Shown here one piece after another: positions 52,456 through 61,477 of a stretch of DNA of 64,000 bases. Origin of the DNA: Diplocloster agilis (lineage in GTDB: Bacteria; Bacillota; Clostridia; Lachnospirales; Lachnospiraceae); the NCBI RefSeq assembly GCF_019042275.1, contig NZ_JAHQCW010000027.1, positions 1-64,000 of the forward strand, read 5' to 3'. Numbering within the stretch: the first letter of the stretch is position 1; every line of letters starts with the position of its first letter. Under the pieces are notes generated by a model that ran no database searches, had not been told where the DNA came from, and saw nothing but the letters and a program-made list of their open reading frames with translations. The position numbers and the translations under genes were made by a program.

Positions 52456-53502
52456 ATGAAGAAGAGAGTTATGATGTTTGCAGGTCTTTTGATGACGGCA
52501 GCACTGGTATGTACCGCCTGCTCCACGAAAGCGGAGGACGCTTCCTCACAGGCAAAAGATACGCCGAAGGAAACAGCCCAGGGGGAACCCCCGGCTGCGG
52601 CGGAGACACCCGCAGACAAGAACGATGCTTCAAATGGGGAATTTAAAACAGAAGGCCTGAAGATCGCTTATACCTGTCAGGACTTGACGAATACATATTT
52701 TGTGGAGGTATCAAGAGGGGTACAGGCCCGGTGCGACGAGCTGGGAATCGATGTCAACATTGTAGACGGCAAAGCCGACGTGGCGAACCAGATTACCGCG
52801 TTTGAGAACTTTATTTCCCAGAAGCTGGACGGCATTATCATCAGTCCCATTGATGAGACTGCGCTGGTGCCCTCGGTAAAGGCGGCGCAGGATGCCGGAA
52901 TCCCTGTGATATCCGGGAACCAGCTGGTAGAAGGAAGTGATGCGTTTATCACCGTTCCGGAGTACGAATATGGATTTGCGATCGGCGAGGAAGCGGGCAA
53001 GTGGATCAAAGAGAAACTGGACGGAAAAGCGAAGGTGGCAATCTTTGATTACCCGGAGCTTGAATCTGTCATTGACCGTGGAAACGGTATTCAGGAAGGT
53101 ATCTTAAGCCAGGCGCCGGATGCGGACATCGTGGCGAGACAAAGTGCCAATAACGCGGAAAAAGGTATGGCAAACATGGAAAATATCCTGCAGGCAAATC
53201 CCGATGTGGAAGTACTGGCCTGTGTAAACGACGCGGGAGCGTTAGGGGCTTACGAGGCTGTAATGGCTGCCCACAAGGACAGTGACCGGTTCTTTATCGG
53301 CGGACTGGACGCCACGGATGAAGCTCTGAATAAGATCAAAGAAGGCGGCATCTACCGCGCGACGGTAGACATTCAGCCTTTTGAATCCGGAAAATTATTT
53401 GTGGATACCCTGATCAAGGTAATGCAGGAAGGACCCATCGAAGAAACGATTAATATTCCGATGAAGGTGGTTAACGCTTCCAATATCAGCGACTATAAAT
53501 AA
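52456..53502 (+). CDS. sugar ABC transporter, substrate-binding lipoprotein (RbsB-like)
   Basis: 348 residues. Signal peptide and lipobox end TACS with Cys24 as the likely lipid anchor, followed by a low-complexity Ser/Thr/Ala/Pro-rich linker, then the periplasmic-binding fold (GLKIAYTCQDLTNTYFVEVSRG, FENFISQKLDGIIISPIDETALVPSVKAAQDAGIPVI, FFIGGLDATDEALNKIKEGG). Type I sugar-binding (ribose/galactose) family. Heads the import operon; its terminator-like hairpin reduces the downstream genes. Confidence 0.92.
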   Translation: MKKRVMMFAGLLMTAALVCTACSTKAEDASSQAKDTPKETAQGEPPAAAETPADKNDASNGEFKTEGLKIAYTCQDLTNTYFVEVSRGVQARCDELGIDVNIVDGKADVANQITAFENFISQKLDGIIISPIDETALVPSVKAAQDAGIPVISGNQLVEGSDAFITVPEYEYGFAIGEEAGKWIKEKLDGKAKVAIFDYPELESVIDRGNGIQEGILSQAPDADIVARQSANNAEKGMANMENILQANPDVEVLACVNDAGALGAYEAVMAAHKDSDRFFIGGLDATDEALNKIKEGGIYRATVDIQPFESGKLFVDTLIKVMQEGPIEETINIPMKVVNASNISDYK

Positions 53503-53534
53503 TAAGAAACGGATTGCGTTGGCGTAAAAAATTT

Positions 53535-53572
53535 AATTCCCCACTGTTCTGAAAATAGTGGGGAATTCTTTT
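53535..53572 (+). terminator. intra-operon terminator after the binding protein
   Basis: AATTCCCCACT pairs with AGTGGGGAATT, then CTTTT. Placed between the binding-protein gene and the ATPase, the common site for a partial terminator that keeps the binding protein in excess. Confidence 0.85.
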
Positions 53573-53582
53573 ACAAAAATTC

Positions 53583-53695
53583 GTTCATCTATACCTGAAT
53601 TAAGGCGCAGCGAATGCGCTACTGGAGGAAAGGAAGAACAAAAAGCGTTCATCCATACCTGAATGAAGGCGCAGCAAATGCGCCACTGGAGGAAA
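53583..53695 (+). repeat. duplicated junction before the ATPase gene
   Basis: Two 49-bp copies at 53583-53631 and 53647-53695, about 45 of 49 bases identical, each with hairpin GCGCA-n5-TGCGC and a GGAGGAAA ribosome site. The second serves the ATPase at 53698. Confidence 0.92.
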
Positions 53696-53697
53696 CT

Positions 53698-55176
53698 ATG
53701 GCAGAAAAATTATTGGAGCTTAGGCATATTTCCAAAAAATTCTCCGGAGTAACCGCATTAGAGGATGTTTCCATCGATATCGAACCGGGAGAGGTGCTGA
53801 CCCTGGTCGGGGAAAATGGTGCGGGAAAGTCAACCCTAATTAAAGTAATCACAGGCGCGCATCATCCTACGGAAGGCGAGCTTTGGTTCGAAGGAAAGAA
53901 AATAGAGAACAACAGCCCGGCGAAAGCCAAAGAACTGGGAATCGGCGTCATATACCAGGAACTGAATATGATGCCGACGCTGACAGTAGCCGAAAATATC
54001 TTCTATGGAAAAGAACTGAAAAAAGGGATCATGCTCCGGCGAAAGGAAATGCTGGAAAAGAGCAATGAAATTATACAGGAACTGGGAGCGAACATCGATG
54101 CCTCCAAAAGAGTCTCGGAGCTGTCTATCGCGGAACAGCAGATCGTGGAGATCGTAAAAGCGGTGTCGGAAGATATCAAGCTGCTGATTATGGATGAACC
54201 TACCGCTCCGCTGACCAACAGCGAAATCGAGAAAATGTTCGATATCGTGGAAAGACTGAGAAAGCGCAATGTGGCCATTCTGTATATTTCCCACCGGTTG
54301 GAGGAAGTGTTCCGGATCTCCGAACGGACGGTAGTGCTGCGCGACGGGAAGCATGTGATTACGGTTCCAACCCGGGATATAGACCGGCAGATGCTGATTA
54401 AGTATATGGTAGGCCGGGAACTGGGGCAGGAATATCCGGCCCGAACGACGGAAATTGGAGAAGTGATTCTAAAGGCGGACCATTTTGTCAACGAGCATCT
54501 CAAAGACTGCAGCCTGGAACTGAAAAAAGGTGAAATTCTGGGATTGGCCGGTCTGGTGGGCGCCGGGCGTACGGAGATGGCGCGTGCGATCTTTGGGGCC
54601 GACCCGCTAAAATCAGGGGAACTGACCCTCCATGGCAAAAAAGTCAGGATCAAAAGCCCGGAGGATGCGATTTCCCATGGGATCGGGCTCATCACGGAAG
54701 ACCGTAAGAATCAGGGCCTGCTGTTAAATCAGGGAATCGACTATAACGTATCCTATGCCAATTTAAAAAGTGTATGTAAATTCGGCGTTATAAACAAAAA
54801 GAAAGAAACCCAGGTCACAAAGAAATATGTGGAAGCCATGGACATAAAAATACATTCGATGGGGCAGATGGCAAAAACGCTTTCCGGTGGAAATCAGCAG
54901 AAAGTAGTGTTGGGAAAATGGCTGGCAACGAATTCGGAAATCCTGATCTTTGACGAACCAACCAGAGGAATCGATGTGGGTGCGAAATCCGAAATCTATC
55001 AGCTGATGCGCAGGCTGATCGAGGAAGGGAAATCTATTATCATGATTTCTTCAGAAATGCCGGAACTGATCGGGATGAGTGACCGGATTCTGGTCATGCA
55101 CGACGGACGCATCACGGGAGAGATCAGTGATTCGGAAGTGACTCAGGAAAAGATTCTGGAATTTGCCACACGATGA
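53698..55176 (+). CDS. sugar ABC transporter ATPase (RbsA-like, two nucleotide domains)
   Basis: 492 residues with two ATPase halves. First: Walker A GENGAGKST, signature LSIAEQQIVEIVKA and Walker B LLIMDEPTAPL. Second: degenerate Walker A GLAGLVGAGRTEMARAIFG, signature TLSGGNQQKVVLGKWL and Walker B ILIFDEPTRGID. Partner of the binding protein and permease; takes up a sugar. ATG 53698 behind the second copy of the duplicated ribosome site. Confidence 0.95.
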   Translation: MAEKLLELRHISKKFSGVTALEDVSIDIEPGEVLTLVGENGAGKSTLIKVITGAHHPTEGELWFEGKKIENNSPAKAKELGIGVIYQELNMMPTLTVAENIFYGKELKKGIMLRRKEMLEKSNEIIQELGANIDASKRVSELSIAEQQIVEIVKAVSEDIKLLIMDEPTAPLTNSEIEKMFDIVERLRKRNVAILYISHRLEEVFRISERTVVLRDGKHVITVPTRDIDRQMLIKYMVGRELGQEYPARTTEIGEVILKADHFVNEHLKDCSLELKKGEILGLAGLVGAGRTEMARAIFGADPLKSGELTLHGKKVRIKSPEDAISHGIGLITEDRKNQGLLLNQGIDYNVSYANLKSVCKFGVINKKKETQVTKKYVEAMDIKIHSMGQMAKTLSGGNQQKVVLGKWLATNSEILIFDEPTRGIDVGAKSEIYQLMRRLIEEGKSIIMISSEMPELIGMSDRILVMHDGRITGEISDSEVTQEKILEFATR

Positions 55177-55212
55177 GCAAAGGATTTGATACTGGAAAGG
55201 GGTATACTGCAA

Positions 55213-56172
55213 ATGAATAAAAAAGGAAATGGCGGCGTGTCGAAAGTATTGTCACAATTTGCCATATTAATTGCCTTAATAATATTACTGATCTTTTTTT
55301 CTGTCACCACGGACGGATTTTTGAGTACCACCAATATTTTTAATATCATGCGCCAGGTGGCTGTCAACGGAATCGCTGCCGTTGGGATGACGATGGTCAT
55401 TGTCACCGGGGGAATTGATATCAGCGTGGGTTCTATGATGGGTGTGGCCTCTGTCTGCTGCGCCACGCTGATGGTCCGGGGGATGCATCCGGTTCTGGCC
55501 GTTTTGCTGGTATTGCTCCTGGGACTGGCGATCGGTACCGCTCACGGCTGCTTTGTCTACGACATCGGGCTTCCGCCCATGATCGCAACGCTGGCCACCA
55601 TGAGTATTTTAAGGGGAGTGACCTATATTATATCCGGAGGGCTGCCGGTCTATGGGTTCCCGGAAGGATTTAACGTGATCGGCCAGGGCTATATCGGACC
55701 GGTACCGGTGCCGGTGATCATCATGGTGATCTGTTTCGTCATCGGCTGGTTTATTCTGGAACGAACTTCCTTCGGCCGCTATGTTTACGGGGTGGGAAGC
55801 AATAGAGAGGCGTCCCGTTTAAGCGGGGTGAATGTGCGCAAAGTGATCTACGGAGTCTACGGACTGTGCGGTATGCTGGCCGCCATGTCCGGCGTGGTGC
55901 TCTTAAGCCGGGTCAACAGCGGGCAGCCAAAAGCCGGAGAGAGTTATGAGATGGATATTATCACCGCTGTGGTCTTGGGCGGTGTCAGTACCAACGGCGG
56001 AGAGGGCAGGATTGGAAATGTAATTATTGGCCTGCTGCTGATGGGCGTGCTGTTAAATGGTATGGTCATGATGAATATTCCGGATTATTACCAGAGGGTT
56101 GTGAAGGGCTTTGTCCTTCTGCTGGCCATCAGTTACGATAAACTTAGCCAGAAGCGGGCAAATAAAAAATAG
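55213..56172 (+). CDS. sugar ABC transporter permease (RbsC-like)
   Basis: 319 residues with about 9-10 membrane segments; family motifs TDGFLSTTNIFNIMRQVAVNGIAAVGMTMVIVTGGIDISVGSMMG, GLPPMIATLATM and VVLGGVSTNGGEGRI. Completes the importer. The start 55213 follows GGAAAGGGG; the frame is open nine codons upstream. Confidence 0.95.
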   Translation: MNKKGNGGVSKVLSQFAILIALIILLIFFSVTTDGFLSTTNIFNIMRQVAVNGIAAVGMTMVIVTGGIDISVGSMMGVASVCCATLMVRGMHPVLAVLLVLLLGLAIGTAHGCFVYDIGLPPMIATLATMSILRGVTYIISGGLPVYGFPEGFNVIGQGYIGPVPVPVIIMVICFVIGWFILERTSFGRYVYGVGSNREASRLSGVNVRKVIYGVYGLCGMLAAMSGVVLLSRVNSGQPKAGESYEMDIITAVVLGGVSTNGGEGRIGNVIIGLLLMGVLLNGMVMMNIPDYYQRVVKGFVLLLAISYDKLSQKRANKK

Positions 56173-56278
56173 TAGCGCTCGAAAAAGCCTCGCTGACTAT
56201 TTTTCATGCATCGCACATAAGCGGCTAAAAAACAGCCGCAAGTGCTCATAGCGATAAAAAATAGCAGCGCTTGAAAAA
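56162..56278 (+). repeat. duplicated junction between permease and nanE
   Basis: ATAAAAAATAG(T/C)AGCGCT(C/T)GAAAAA at 56162-56186 and 56254-56278, 23 of 25 bases alike. Between them is a hairpin GCGGCT-n7-AGCCGC at about 56221-56239. The first copy is the 3' end of the permease gene. Confidence 0.9.
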
Positions 56279-56301
56279 CAATAAAAGAGAGGAACAATCA
56301 T

Positions 56302-57009
56302 ATGAAGGCAGAAGAATTGAAAAAAGGACTGATCGTCTCCTGTCAGGCTACGTCGGAAGAGCCCATGCGGGAAAGCTCCATTATAGGAAGATTCGCATTG
56401 GCTGCGGAAATGGGCGGCGCCGTGGGCGTCAGAATCAATGGCATATCAGACATCCTGGCGACTAAGCAGATCGTAAAAATTCCAGTCATTGGACTGGTGA
56501 AGCATACATATCCGGGTTACTGGAGTTATATCACGCCGACTCTTCGCGATGTGGAATCCGTCTATGTCACAGGGGCGGAGATTATCGCGGTGGATGCCAC
56601 CAAGCTGCCCAAACCTGAGGGCAAGGACGTGCGCCAGCTCTTAAGAGAGATCAAAAAGGAATTCCCGGATGTACTGCTTTTGGCGGACGTATCCACACTG
56701 GAAGAAGGGCTGGCCGCCATCGAGGAGGGCAGTGATATGATATCCACCACACTGGCCGGGTATACGGAATATACAAGGAATTACGAGGACCCCAGGATTA
56801 TCGAGCTGCAGGATCCCGATGTGGAGCTGGTGCGGGAACTGGCTCAGAGGGTAAACGTACCGGTGATCGCCGAGGGACGTTACTGGGATGACACTCTGGC
56901 CATACAGGCATTTGAGGCAGGAGCCCACAACGTGGTCATCGGAGCTGGTATCACCAGGCCCCAGATTATCACGAAAAAGATTGTGGATAACATTCAGGCT
57001 TATTTATAG
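56302..57009 (+). CDS. nanE: N-acetylmannosamine-6-phosphate 2-epimerase
   Basis: Interconverts ManNAc-6-phosphate and GlcNAc-6-phosphate in sialic acid and ManNAc breakdown. 235 residues of the NanE family, TIM-barrel type: LIVSCQATSEEPMRESSIIGRFALAAEMGGAVGVRI, KHTYPGYWSYITPTLRDV, MISTTLAGYTEYTR and VPVIAEGRYWDDTLAIQAFEAGAHNVVIGAGITRP. Follows an ABC importer and precedes a ROK kinase, which suggests import of ManNAc or a related amino sugar. NanA, the sialic acid lyase, is not here. Confidence 0.94.
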   Translation: MKAEELKKGLIVSCQATSEEPMRESSIIGRFALAAEMGGAVGVRINGISDILATKQIVKIPVIGLVKHTYPGYWSYITPTLRDVESVYVTGAEIIAVDATKLPKPEGKDVRQLLREIKKEFPDVLLLADVSTLEEGLAAIEEGSDMISTTLAGYTEYTRNYEDPRIIELQDPDVELVRELAQRVNVPVIAEGRYWDDTLAIQAFEAGAHNVVIGAGITRPQIITKKIVDNIQAYL

Positions 57010-57035
57010 TGCGCGGCATGTTAGGAGAGGAACTT

Positions 57036-57953
57036 ATGATAGCGGCGGCAATCGACACAGGCGGAACGAAAATCAACGGGGCGGCCGTTGATGAGGAAGG
57101 AAATATCCTGAAAAAGATCAGGATCGAAAATACCGGAAGGACCGGAGCATTTATCATGGACGCGTACCGGAAAATCCTGCGGGAGCTGACAGAAGCGTTT
57201 CCGATAAAAGCAGTCGGTATCGGCGCCGGCGGGCGTATCGATGAGAGGGCGGGAAAGGTGCTCTACGCAGTCGGAATTTATAAGGATTATATCGGCCTGC
57301 CCATTAAACAGCTGCTGGAGGAGGAATTCAGGATACCGGCAGCGGTTACCAACGACTGCCGGGCCGGGCTGATCGGAGAAAAGTGGAAGGGAAGCGCAGC
57401 AGGATATGAGAACGTGACGGGAATTATCCTCGGCACAGGAGTCGGCGGCGGAGTGATTGATCACGGCCGGGTATTGGACGGCACTTTCGGAGGTTTCGGG
57501 GAAATCGGGCATATGATCTTGCATCCCGGCGGCCGTCTGTGCACCTGCGGGCAAAAGGGATGCGCCGAACAATATCTATCCGGAACAGCTCTTTGGCAGA
57601 TATATAACGAAAAAACGGGGAGTGAAAGTCTGAGTTCGGGATATGAATTCTTTGGGCGTATTCAGGACAAGGATGGTATAGCTCTGGAGGTTTTAAAGGA
57701 ATTCCAGCTGGATCTGGCCAGCTGTGTCGTAAGCTGCGCGAATCTGCTGGACCCGGAAGTGATTCTGATCGGCGGAGGGCTTACGGATACGGCCGATTAC
57801 TGGTGGGACGGATTCACGGCGTACTACCGGGAACTCGGTAACCGGCACACGCAGAATCAGAAACTGATCCGGGCAGCCAGGGGGAACGACGCGGCCCTCC
57901 TGGGCGCGGCGCGCATCGCTTTTGATCTGTACAAAACCAGGCATCATCAATGA
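57036..57953 (+). CDS. ROK-family sugar kinase (NanK-like)
   Basis: 305 residues. ATP site AAAIDTGGTKINGAAVD, catalytic region TNDCRAGLIGEKW, GTGVGGGVIDHGRVLDG, and the zinc motif with HxxCxCxxxGC form (LHPGGRLCTCGQKGCAEQYLSG). It probably phosphorylates the imported amino sugar (ManNAc) to the 6-phosphate for NanE. ATG 57036 behind TTAGGAGAGG. Ends with the sequence that starts the duplicated junction. Confidence 0.9.
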   Translation: MIAAAIDTGGTKINGAAVDEEGNILKKIRIENTGRTGAFIMDAYRKILRELTEAFPIKAVGIGAGGRIDERAGKVLYAVGIYKDYIGLPIKQLLEEEFRIPAAVTNDCRAGLIGEKWKGSAAGYENVTGIILGTGVGGGVIDHGRVLDGTFGGFGEIGHMILHPGGRLCTCGQKGCAEQYLSGTALWQIYNEKTGSESLSSGYEFFGRIQDKDGIALEVLKEFQLDLASCVVSCANLLDPEVILIGGGLTDTADYWWDGFTAYYRELGNRHTQNQKLIRAARGNDAALLGAARIAFDLYKTRHHQ

Positions 57954-58004
57954 AACACCCTTCGGGTATACCTGTATGCCATAAAACAGGCATCATCAAT
58001 GAAA
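57933..58004 (+). repeat. duplicated junction before the SIS gene
   Basis: AAAACCAGGCATCATCAATG with following AAA (57933-57955) recurs as AAAACAGGCATCATCAATGA at 57983-58004. Copy 1 is the end of the kinase gene; copy 2 is fused to AGGAGA, the ribosome site of the SIS gene. Between them CCCTTCGGG. Confidence 0.9.
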
Positions 58005-58019
58005 GGAGATCATCAGAAC

Positions 58020-59081
58020 ATGTATCGTACACAACAGGAAATAAAGGATCAATTCCGGGCGTTAGATCAAACACTAAACTATATAAAAGAAAAAGAGGCT
58101 TATTTCACCCCATTCTACCAAAATGCCAAAAAGGTAATTGTATTCGGCTGCGGTTCCAGCTATATGCTGGCTAAGTCGGCGGCTTCCCAGCTGGAGCAGA
58201 TGGCGGGAATCCCGGCTGCGGCCGTTGCGGCAGGGGATTATCTGGTGAATGAGGCTGCTTATAAGAAAATGATACAGGGAGCCTGCCTGATCAGCATTTC
58301 CAGATCGGGCAGCACATCGGAAATCATTCGGGCTGTGCGGCTGGCAAAAGATAACGGAGCAAAAGCTTGCCTGTCCGTTTGCGCCAGGGAAAACGCGGAG
58401 ATTGCCGCTTACAGCGAGTATAATCTGGAGCTGCCCTGGTGTTATGATACCTCGGTTTGCCAGACCCGGACCGTGACGAATCTATATGCGGCTCTGCTGA
58501 TGGCCACGGCAGTCTTTAGTAAGGATCAGGAACTGATCGGATGCCTGATGCAGGTTCCGGAAGCGGCCGGTTCCTACCAGGCCCAATTTGATAAAGCGTT
58601 TGAGGAGATTGCCGCATGGAGCTGGAAGCGGGGGATTGTGCTGGCGGATGCCGGGATGGCAGGAATCGCGGAAGAAGGCGCGCTGGCGTTTAAAGAGATC
58701 TGCCAATGTGATTCTAACTATTATCACTTGCTGGATTCCAGGCATGGGCCGATGGTGATGATTGGGCCGGAAACCGTGGTACTCGCCCTGGTGACGAACC
58801 AGACACCCGGACTGCAGTATGACCTGTTGCAGGATGTCAGGAAAAAAGGCGCGCCCTGTGTATATTTTGACACCAATGTCCGGGAACCGGAGATATTTGC
58901 AAAGGAAGAGAATATGATCCGAATCCAGCTACCCTGTGAGAAAAGACCTGAGGCCGCCGTACTATTCATGATGTATGGAATCCAGCGTATCACATGCAAG
59001 CGTGCGGTGAACAGCGGGATAAATCCCGATGAGCCGAATGGCCTGGATGCCTGGATCGAGTTAAAAGAAGGGGAAGCTTAA
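58020..59081 (+). CDS. double-SIS-domain phosphosugar isomerase/deaminase-like protein
   Basis: 353 residues with two sugar-isomerase domains: FGCGSSYMLAKSAASQLEQMAGIPA and SISRSGSTSEIIRAV in the first, VLADAGMAGIAEEGALAFKEI and LDSRHGPMVMIG in the second, as in the isomerase half of GlmS and AgaS. Likely acts on an amino-sugar phosphate such as glucosamine-6-phosphate, following deacetylation. Without nagA/nagB in the operon it may replace NagB. The ATG 58020 follows GAAAGGAGAT. Specificity not shown. Confidence 0.85.
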   Translation: MYRTQQEIKDQFRALDQTLNYIKEKEAYFTPFYQNAKKVIVFGCGSSYMLAKSAASQLEQMAGIPAAAVAAGDYLVNEAAYKKMIQGACLISISRSGSTSEIIRAVRLAKDNGAKACLSVCARENAEIAAYSEYNLELPWCYDTSVCQTRTVTNLYAALLMATAVFSKDQELIGCLMQVPEAAGSYQAQFDKAFEEIAAWSWKRGIVLADAGMAGIAEEGALAFKEICQCDSNYYHLLDSRHGPMVMIGPETVVLALVTNQTPGLQYDLLQDVRKKGAPCVYFDTNVREPEIFAKEENMIRIQLPCEKRPEAAVLFMMYGIQRITCKRAVNSGINPDEPNGLDAWIELKEGEA

Positions 59082-59083
59082 CC

Positions 59084-59902
59084 ATGCCGTTGACCACATT
59101 GCCGGAATTAAGGAAAGCGGCCGCAGCTGTTCACGGCGCTATAGCAGCCTTTCAAACCGGCTTTGTGGAGATCATGCAGGCGGTATACCGGGAAGGGCAG
59201 GCCGCACAGACGCCGGTAATCGTTGAGACCACGCCAAAATGCTGGGATTATAACAGGCAGGTTCTGTTTGCTGCCGTGCTGGAGGAAATGGCGGCCCGTA
59301 ACGATATACCGGTCTGCCTGCATCTGGACCGTGCCGGAAGCCTGAAACAGATAGAGAGGGCAATCGGATACGGGTACACTTCTGTCATGCTTGAGGAAAT
59401 ACCGCAAACCTGGCTGGAAGAAGCTGCCGGGCTTTGCGCCGGCGCCGGGGTCAGTCTGGGGGTTCATTTGAATCCGATACCCTATGGAAATAGAAACAGA
59501 TCAGCCGGAGAATTGTCCGAAAGACTAGAATATTTCCGGTCGTTGAAGATTGAAATACTTGGGATTGACTTGAAGGAATGTCTTTTTACCTACGGAAGCG
59601 GTGGAAAGATTTTCCTCGACAGAAATGCAGCGAATGTCGTACGGGACTGCTTGGAAAATGGATTTTTCCTGATTCTGCAAAATGGAAACCAGCTGTCTGA
59701 TCAGGCGGTTCAAGCTGTGGCAGCGGGAGGTTTTTACGCGGTGAATTTTGGGGATGAAACGGGGAGAGTTTATTGCGATGGAATGAAAGAGGCGATCAGG
59801 TTAACCCCTTATGAGACGGATCCTTTGATTTATACTTCAGAAGCTTTGAACTATGTGAGAGAGCTGGTAAGGGAAAGAATATCACTGTGCAGTTTTTTAT
59901 AA
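59084..59902 (+). CDS. degenerate class II aldolase-like protein, probably without aldolase activity
   Basis: 272 residues with a class II (FbaA/GatY) TIM-barrel pattern, but the catalytic set is gone. In the intact fba of this window the zinc and catalytic residues stand in LHLDHG, EAEVG, IHGKY, LVLHGGTG and INVNT; here the matching segments are LHLDRA (zinc His85 replaced by Arg83, Asp82 kept), SLGVHLN, FTYGSGGKIF, LILQNGNQLS and AVNFGDE. It begins two bases after the SIS gene and ends the operon. It might be a regulator, a lyase with a new site, or a scaffold. Confidence 0.7.
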   Translation: MPLTTLPELRKAAAAVHGAIAAFQTGFVEIMQAVYREGQAAQTPVIVETTPKCWDYNRQVLFAAVLEEMAARNDIPVCLHLDRAGSLKQIERAIGYGYTSVMLEEIPQTWLEEAAGLCAGAGVSLGVHLNPIPYGNRNRSAGELSERLEYFRSLKIEILGIDLKECLFTYGSGGKIFLDRNAANVVRDCLENGFFLILQNGNQLSDQAVQAVAAGGFYAVNFGDETGRVYCDGMKEAIRLTPYETDPLIYTSEALNYVRELVRERISLCSFL

Positions 59903-59913
59903 CAATAACCACC

Positions 59914-59942
59914 AAGGGGCTGTGAAAAAACAGCCCCTTATT
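59914..59942 (+). terminator. terminator of the amino-sugar operon
   Basis: AAGGGGCTGT pairs with ACAGCCCCTT around GAAAAA, followed by ATTTTATT. Confidence 0.88.
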
Positions 59943-59959
59943 TTATTCCAACAGCGCTT

Positions 59960-61156
59960 TTATTTCAATAGCCAATCCAGAACATTCATCTGTTTGATTC
60001 CGTTGTGGGAAACTACCGGCCCCAAATCCATTGTCAGCAGGTATTTGGGGTTGTGGTCGCGGATGGATTCCAGAGGCTTAAGCTCACGCTCCAGAGTTTT
60101 ACCGTCCGCGTCGATCACTGTGTAGGCCACTTGGTAGTATTCTTCCCCTTCGTCACCCAGAGCTATAAAATCAACCTCTGAATTTCCGACTTTACCAATA
60201 TAGACCTCGTATCCCCGGCGTAAAAGTTCCAGATAAACAACATTCTCCAGGATATGGCCCTGATCGGCTTTTTTGCTGCCCAGGACGATATAGCGCAGGC
60301 CGATGTCGGCGGCATAATATTTGTCGCCGGTTTTCAGATATTGTTTACCTTTGATATCATAGCGTCCTATCCGGTAAAAGATAAAGCTGTCGGTCAAGGC
60401 TGTCAGATAGCTTTCTACCGTGTGTACGGTGATCTTACGGCCAGCGGAGGTCATGGTATCGGCTATTTTCTTGGTTGAACACAGATTACCTATGTTATCG
60501 AACATGAAACGGACGACGCTTTGCAGCATGGCTATATCCGGAAACCGTCTGCGCGCAACAATATCCTTCAGAATAATAGAGTTAAAAATACCTTCCAGAT
60601 ATTGCCGGATGTCCTTCTGGCGAGACAACTCCAGCGTATAGGGGAAAGAACTGTTATGAATATAATTCTGATACAGCCTGTCGATGTTTCTGTCTTCCGG
60701 GAAAGCAGATACGTATTCTTTGAACGATAATGGAAGCATTTTGATTTCCATATAACGCCCGGACAACAGAGTTGCCAGTTCTCCCGAAAGAAGATAGGCA
60801 TTGGATCCTGTGATATATACATCACAATTCTTTTTAATAAACAGGCTATCCACTGCCTTCTGAAATTCACTGACCCGCTGTACCTCGTCTAGAAAGATAT
60901 AGTTCATCTTATCAGGAAGTAAGTGCGTCTTAACCAGATTGTACAGGGATTTGCTGTCATCGATATCGGCATAGTCACCATCTTCCAGGTTGATCGAGAT
61001 AATCTGCTCCGATTCTACGCCATTTCGAAGCAGATACTCCTGGTATAGTTCAAATAGAGTAGATTTGCCGCAACGCCGTATTCCCGTTATTACTTTTATG
61101 AGCTGTTTATCCCGCAGATTGATTAAGTTATCCAGATATTCGTTTCTTGATATCAT
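59960..61156 (-). CDS. AAA ATPase with DUF4143 domain
   Basis: 398 residues. N-terminal P-loop ATPase: VITGIRRCGKSTLFELYQEYLL (Walker A), MNYIFLDEVQRV (Walker B) and VYITGSNAYLLSGELATLLSGRY (sensor). C-terminal DUF4143 domain with GHILENVVYLELLRRGYEVYIG and KVGNSEVDFIALGDEGEEYYQVAYT, a nuclease-like core. Found widely in bacteria and archaea with unknown function, sometimes considered mobile. ATG 61156 with GGAGGTAG. Single gene; start is flanked by AT-rich DNA. Confidence 0.9.
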   Translation of the reverse strand: MISRNEYLDNLINLRDKQLIKVITGIRRCGKSTLFELYQEYLLRNGVESEQIISINLEDGDYADIDDSKSLYNLVKTHLLPDKMNYIFLDEVQRVSEFQKAVDSLFIKKNCDVYITGSNAYLLSGELATLLSGRYMEIKMLPLSFKEYVSAFPEDRNIDRLYQNYIHNSSFPYTLELSRQKDIRQYLEGIFNSIILKDIVARRRFPDIAMLQSVVRFMFDNIGNLCSTKKIADTMTSAGRKITVHTVESYLTALTDSFIFYRIGRYDIKGKQYLKTGDKYYAADIGLRYIVLGSKKADQGHILENVVYLELLRRGYEVYIGKVGNSEVDFIALGDEGEEYYQVAYTVIDADGKTLERELKPLESIRDHNPKYLLTMDLGPVVSHNGIKQMNVLDWLLK

Positions 61157-61341
61157 GTAGCTACCTCCAATTATCTCGATTATACAATAATTATCTAAAG
61201 ATATCAATAATTTGCATAACAAATGCAAAAACTTCTACATTTAATAATATGTTTGCATTTGTATTGTCAACACTTTCATGAAAATATATACAGAAAACCC
61301 AACCGGATTTTTTCAATTTATTACCAGCAAAAACATAGAAA

Positions 61342-61371
61342 AGCGGTATAGCCCCAAAAAGCTATACCGCT
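61342..61371. terminator. hairpin between the ATPase gene and argG
   Basis: AGCGGTATAGC (61342-61352) and its complement (61361-61371) around CCCAAAAA. It would terminate argG, which reads leftward, though no long T run follows. Confidence 0.6.
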
Positions 61372-61477
61372 GATAAACCAAGCTATATCATATTTTCCGA
61401 ATTCTTACTATATGAACATGACGCTAACATACGCAAACGCTGCAGTTCTTCCGGCATTACAGAAGTAAGAAACCGGA

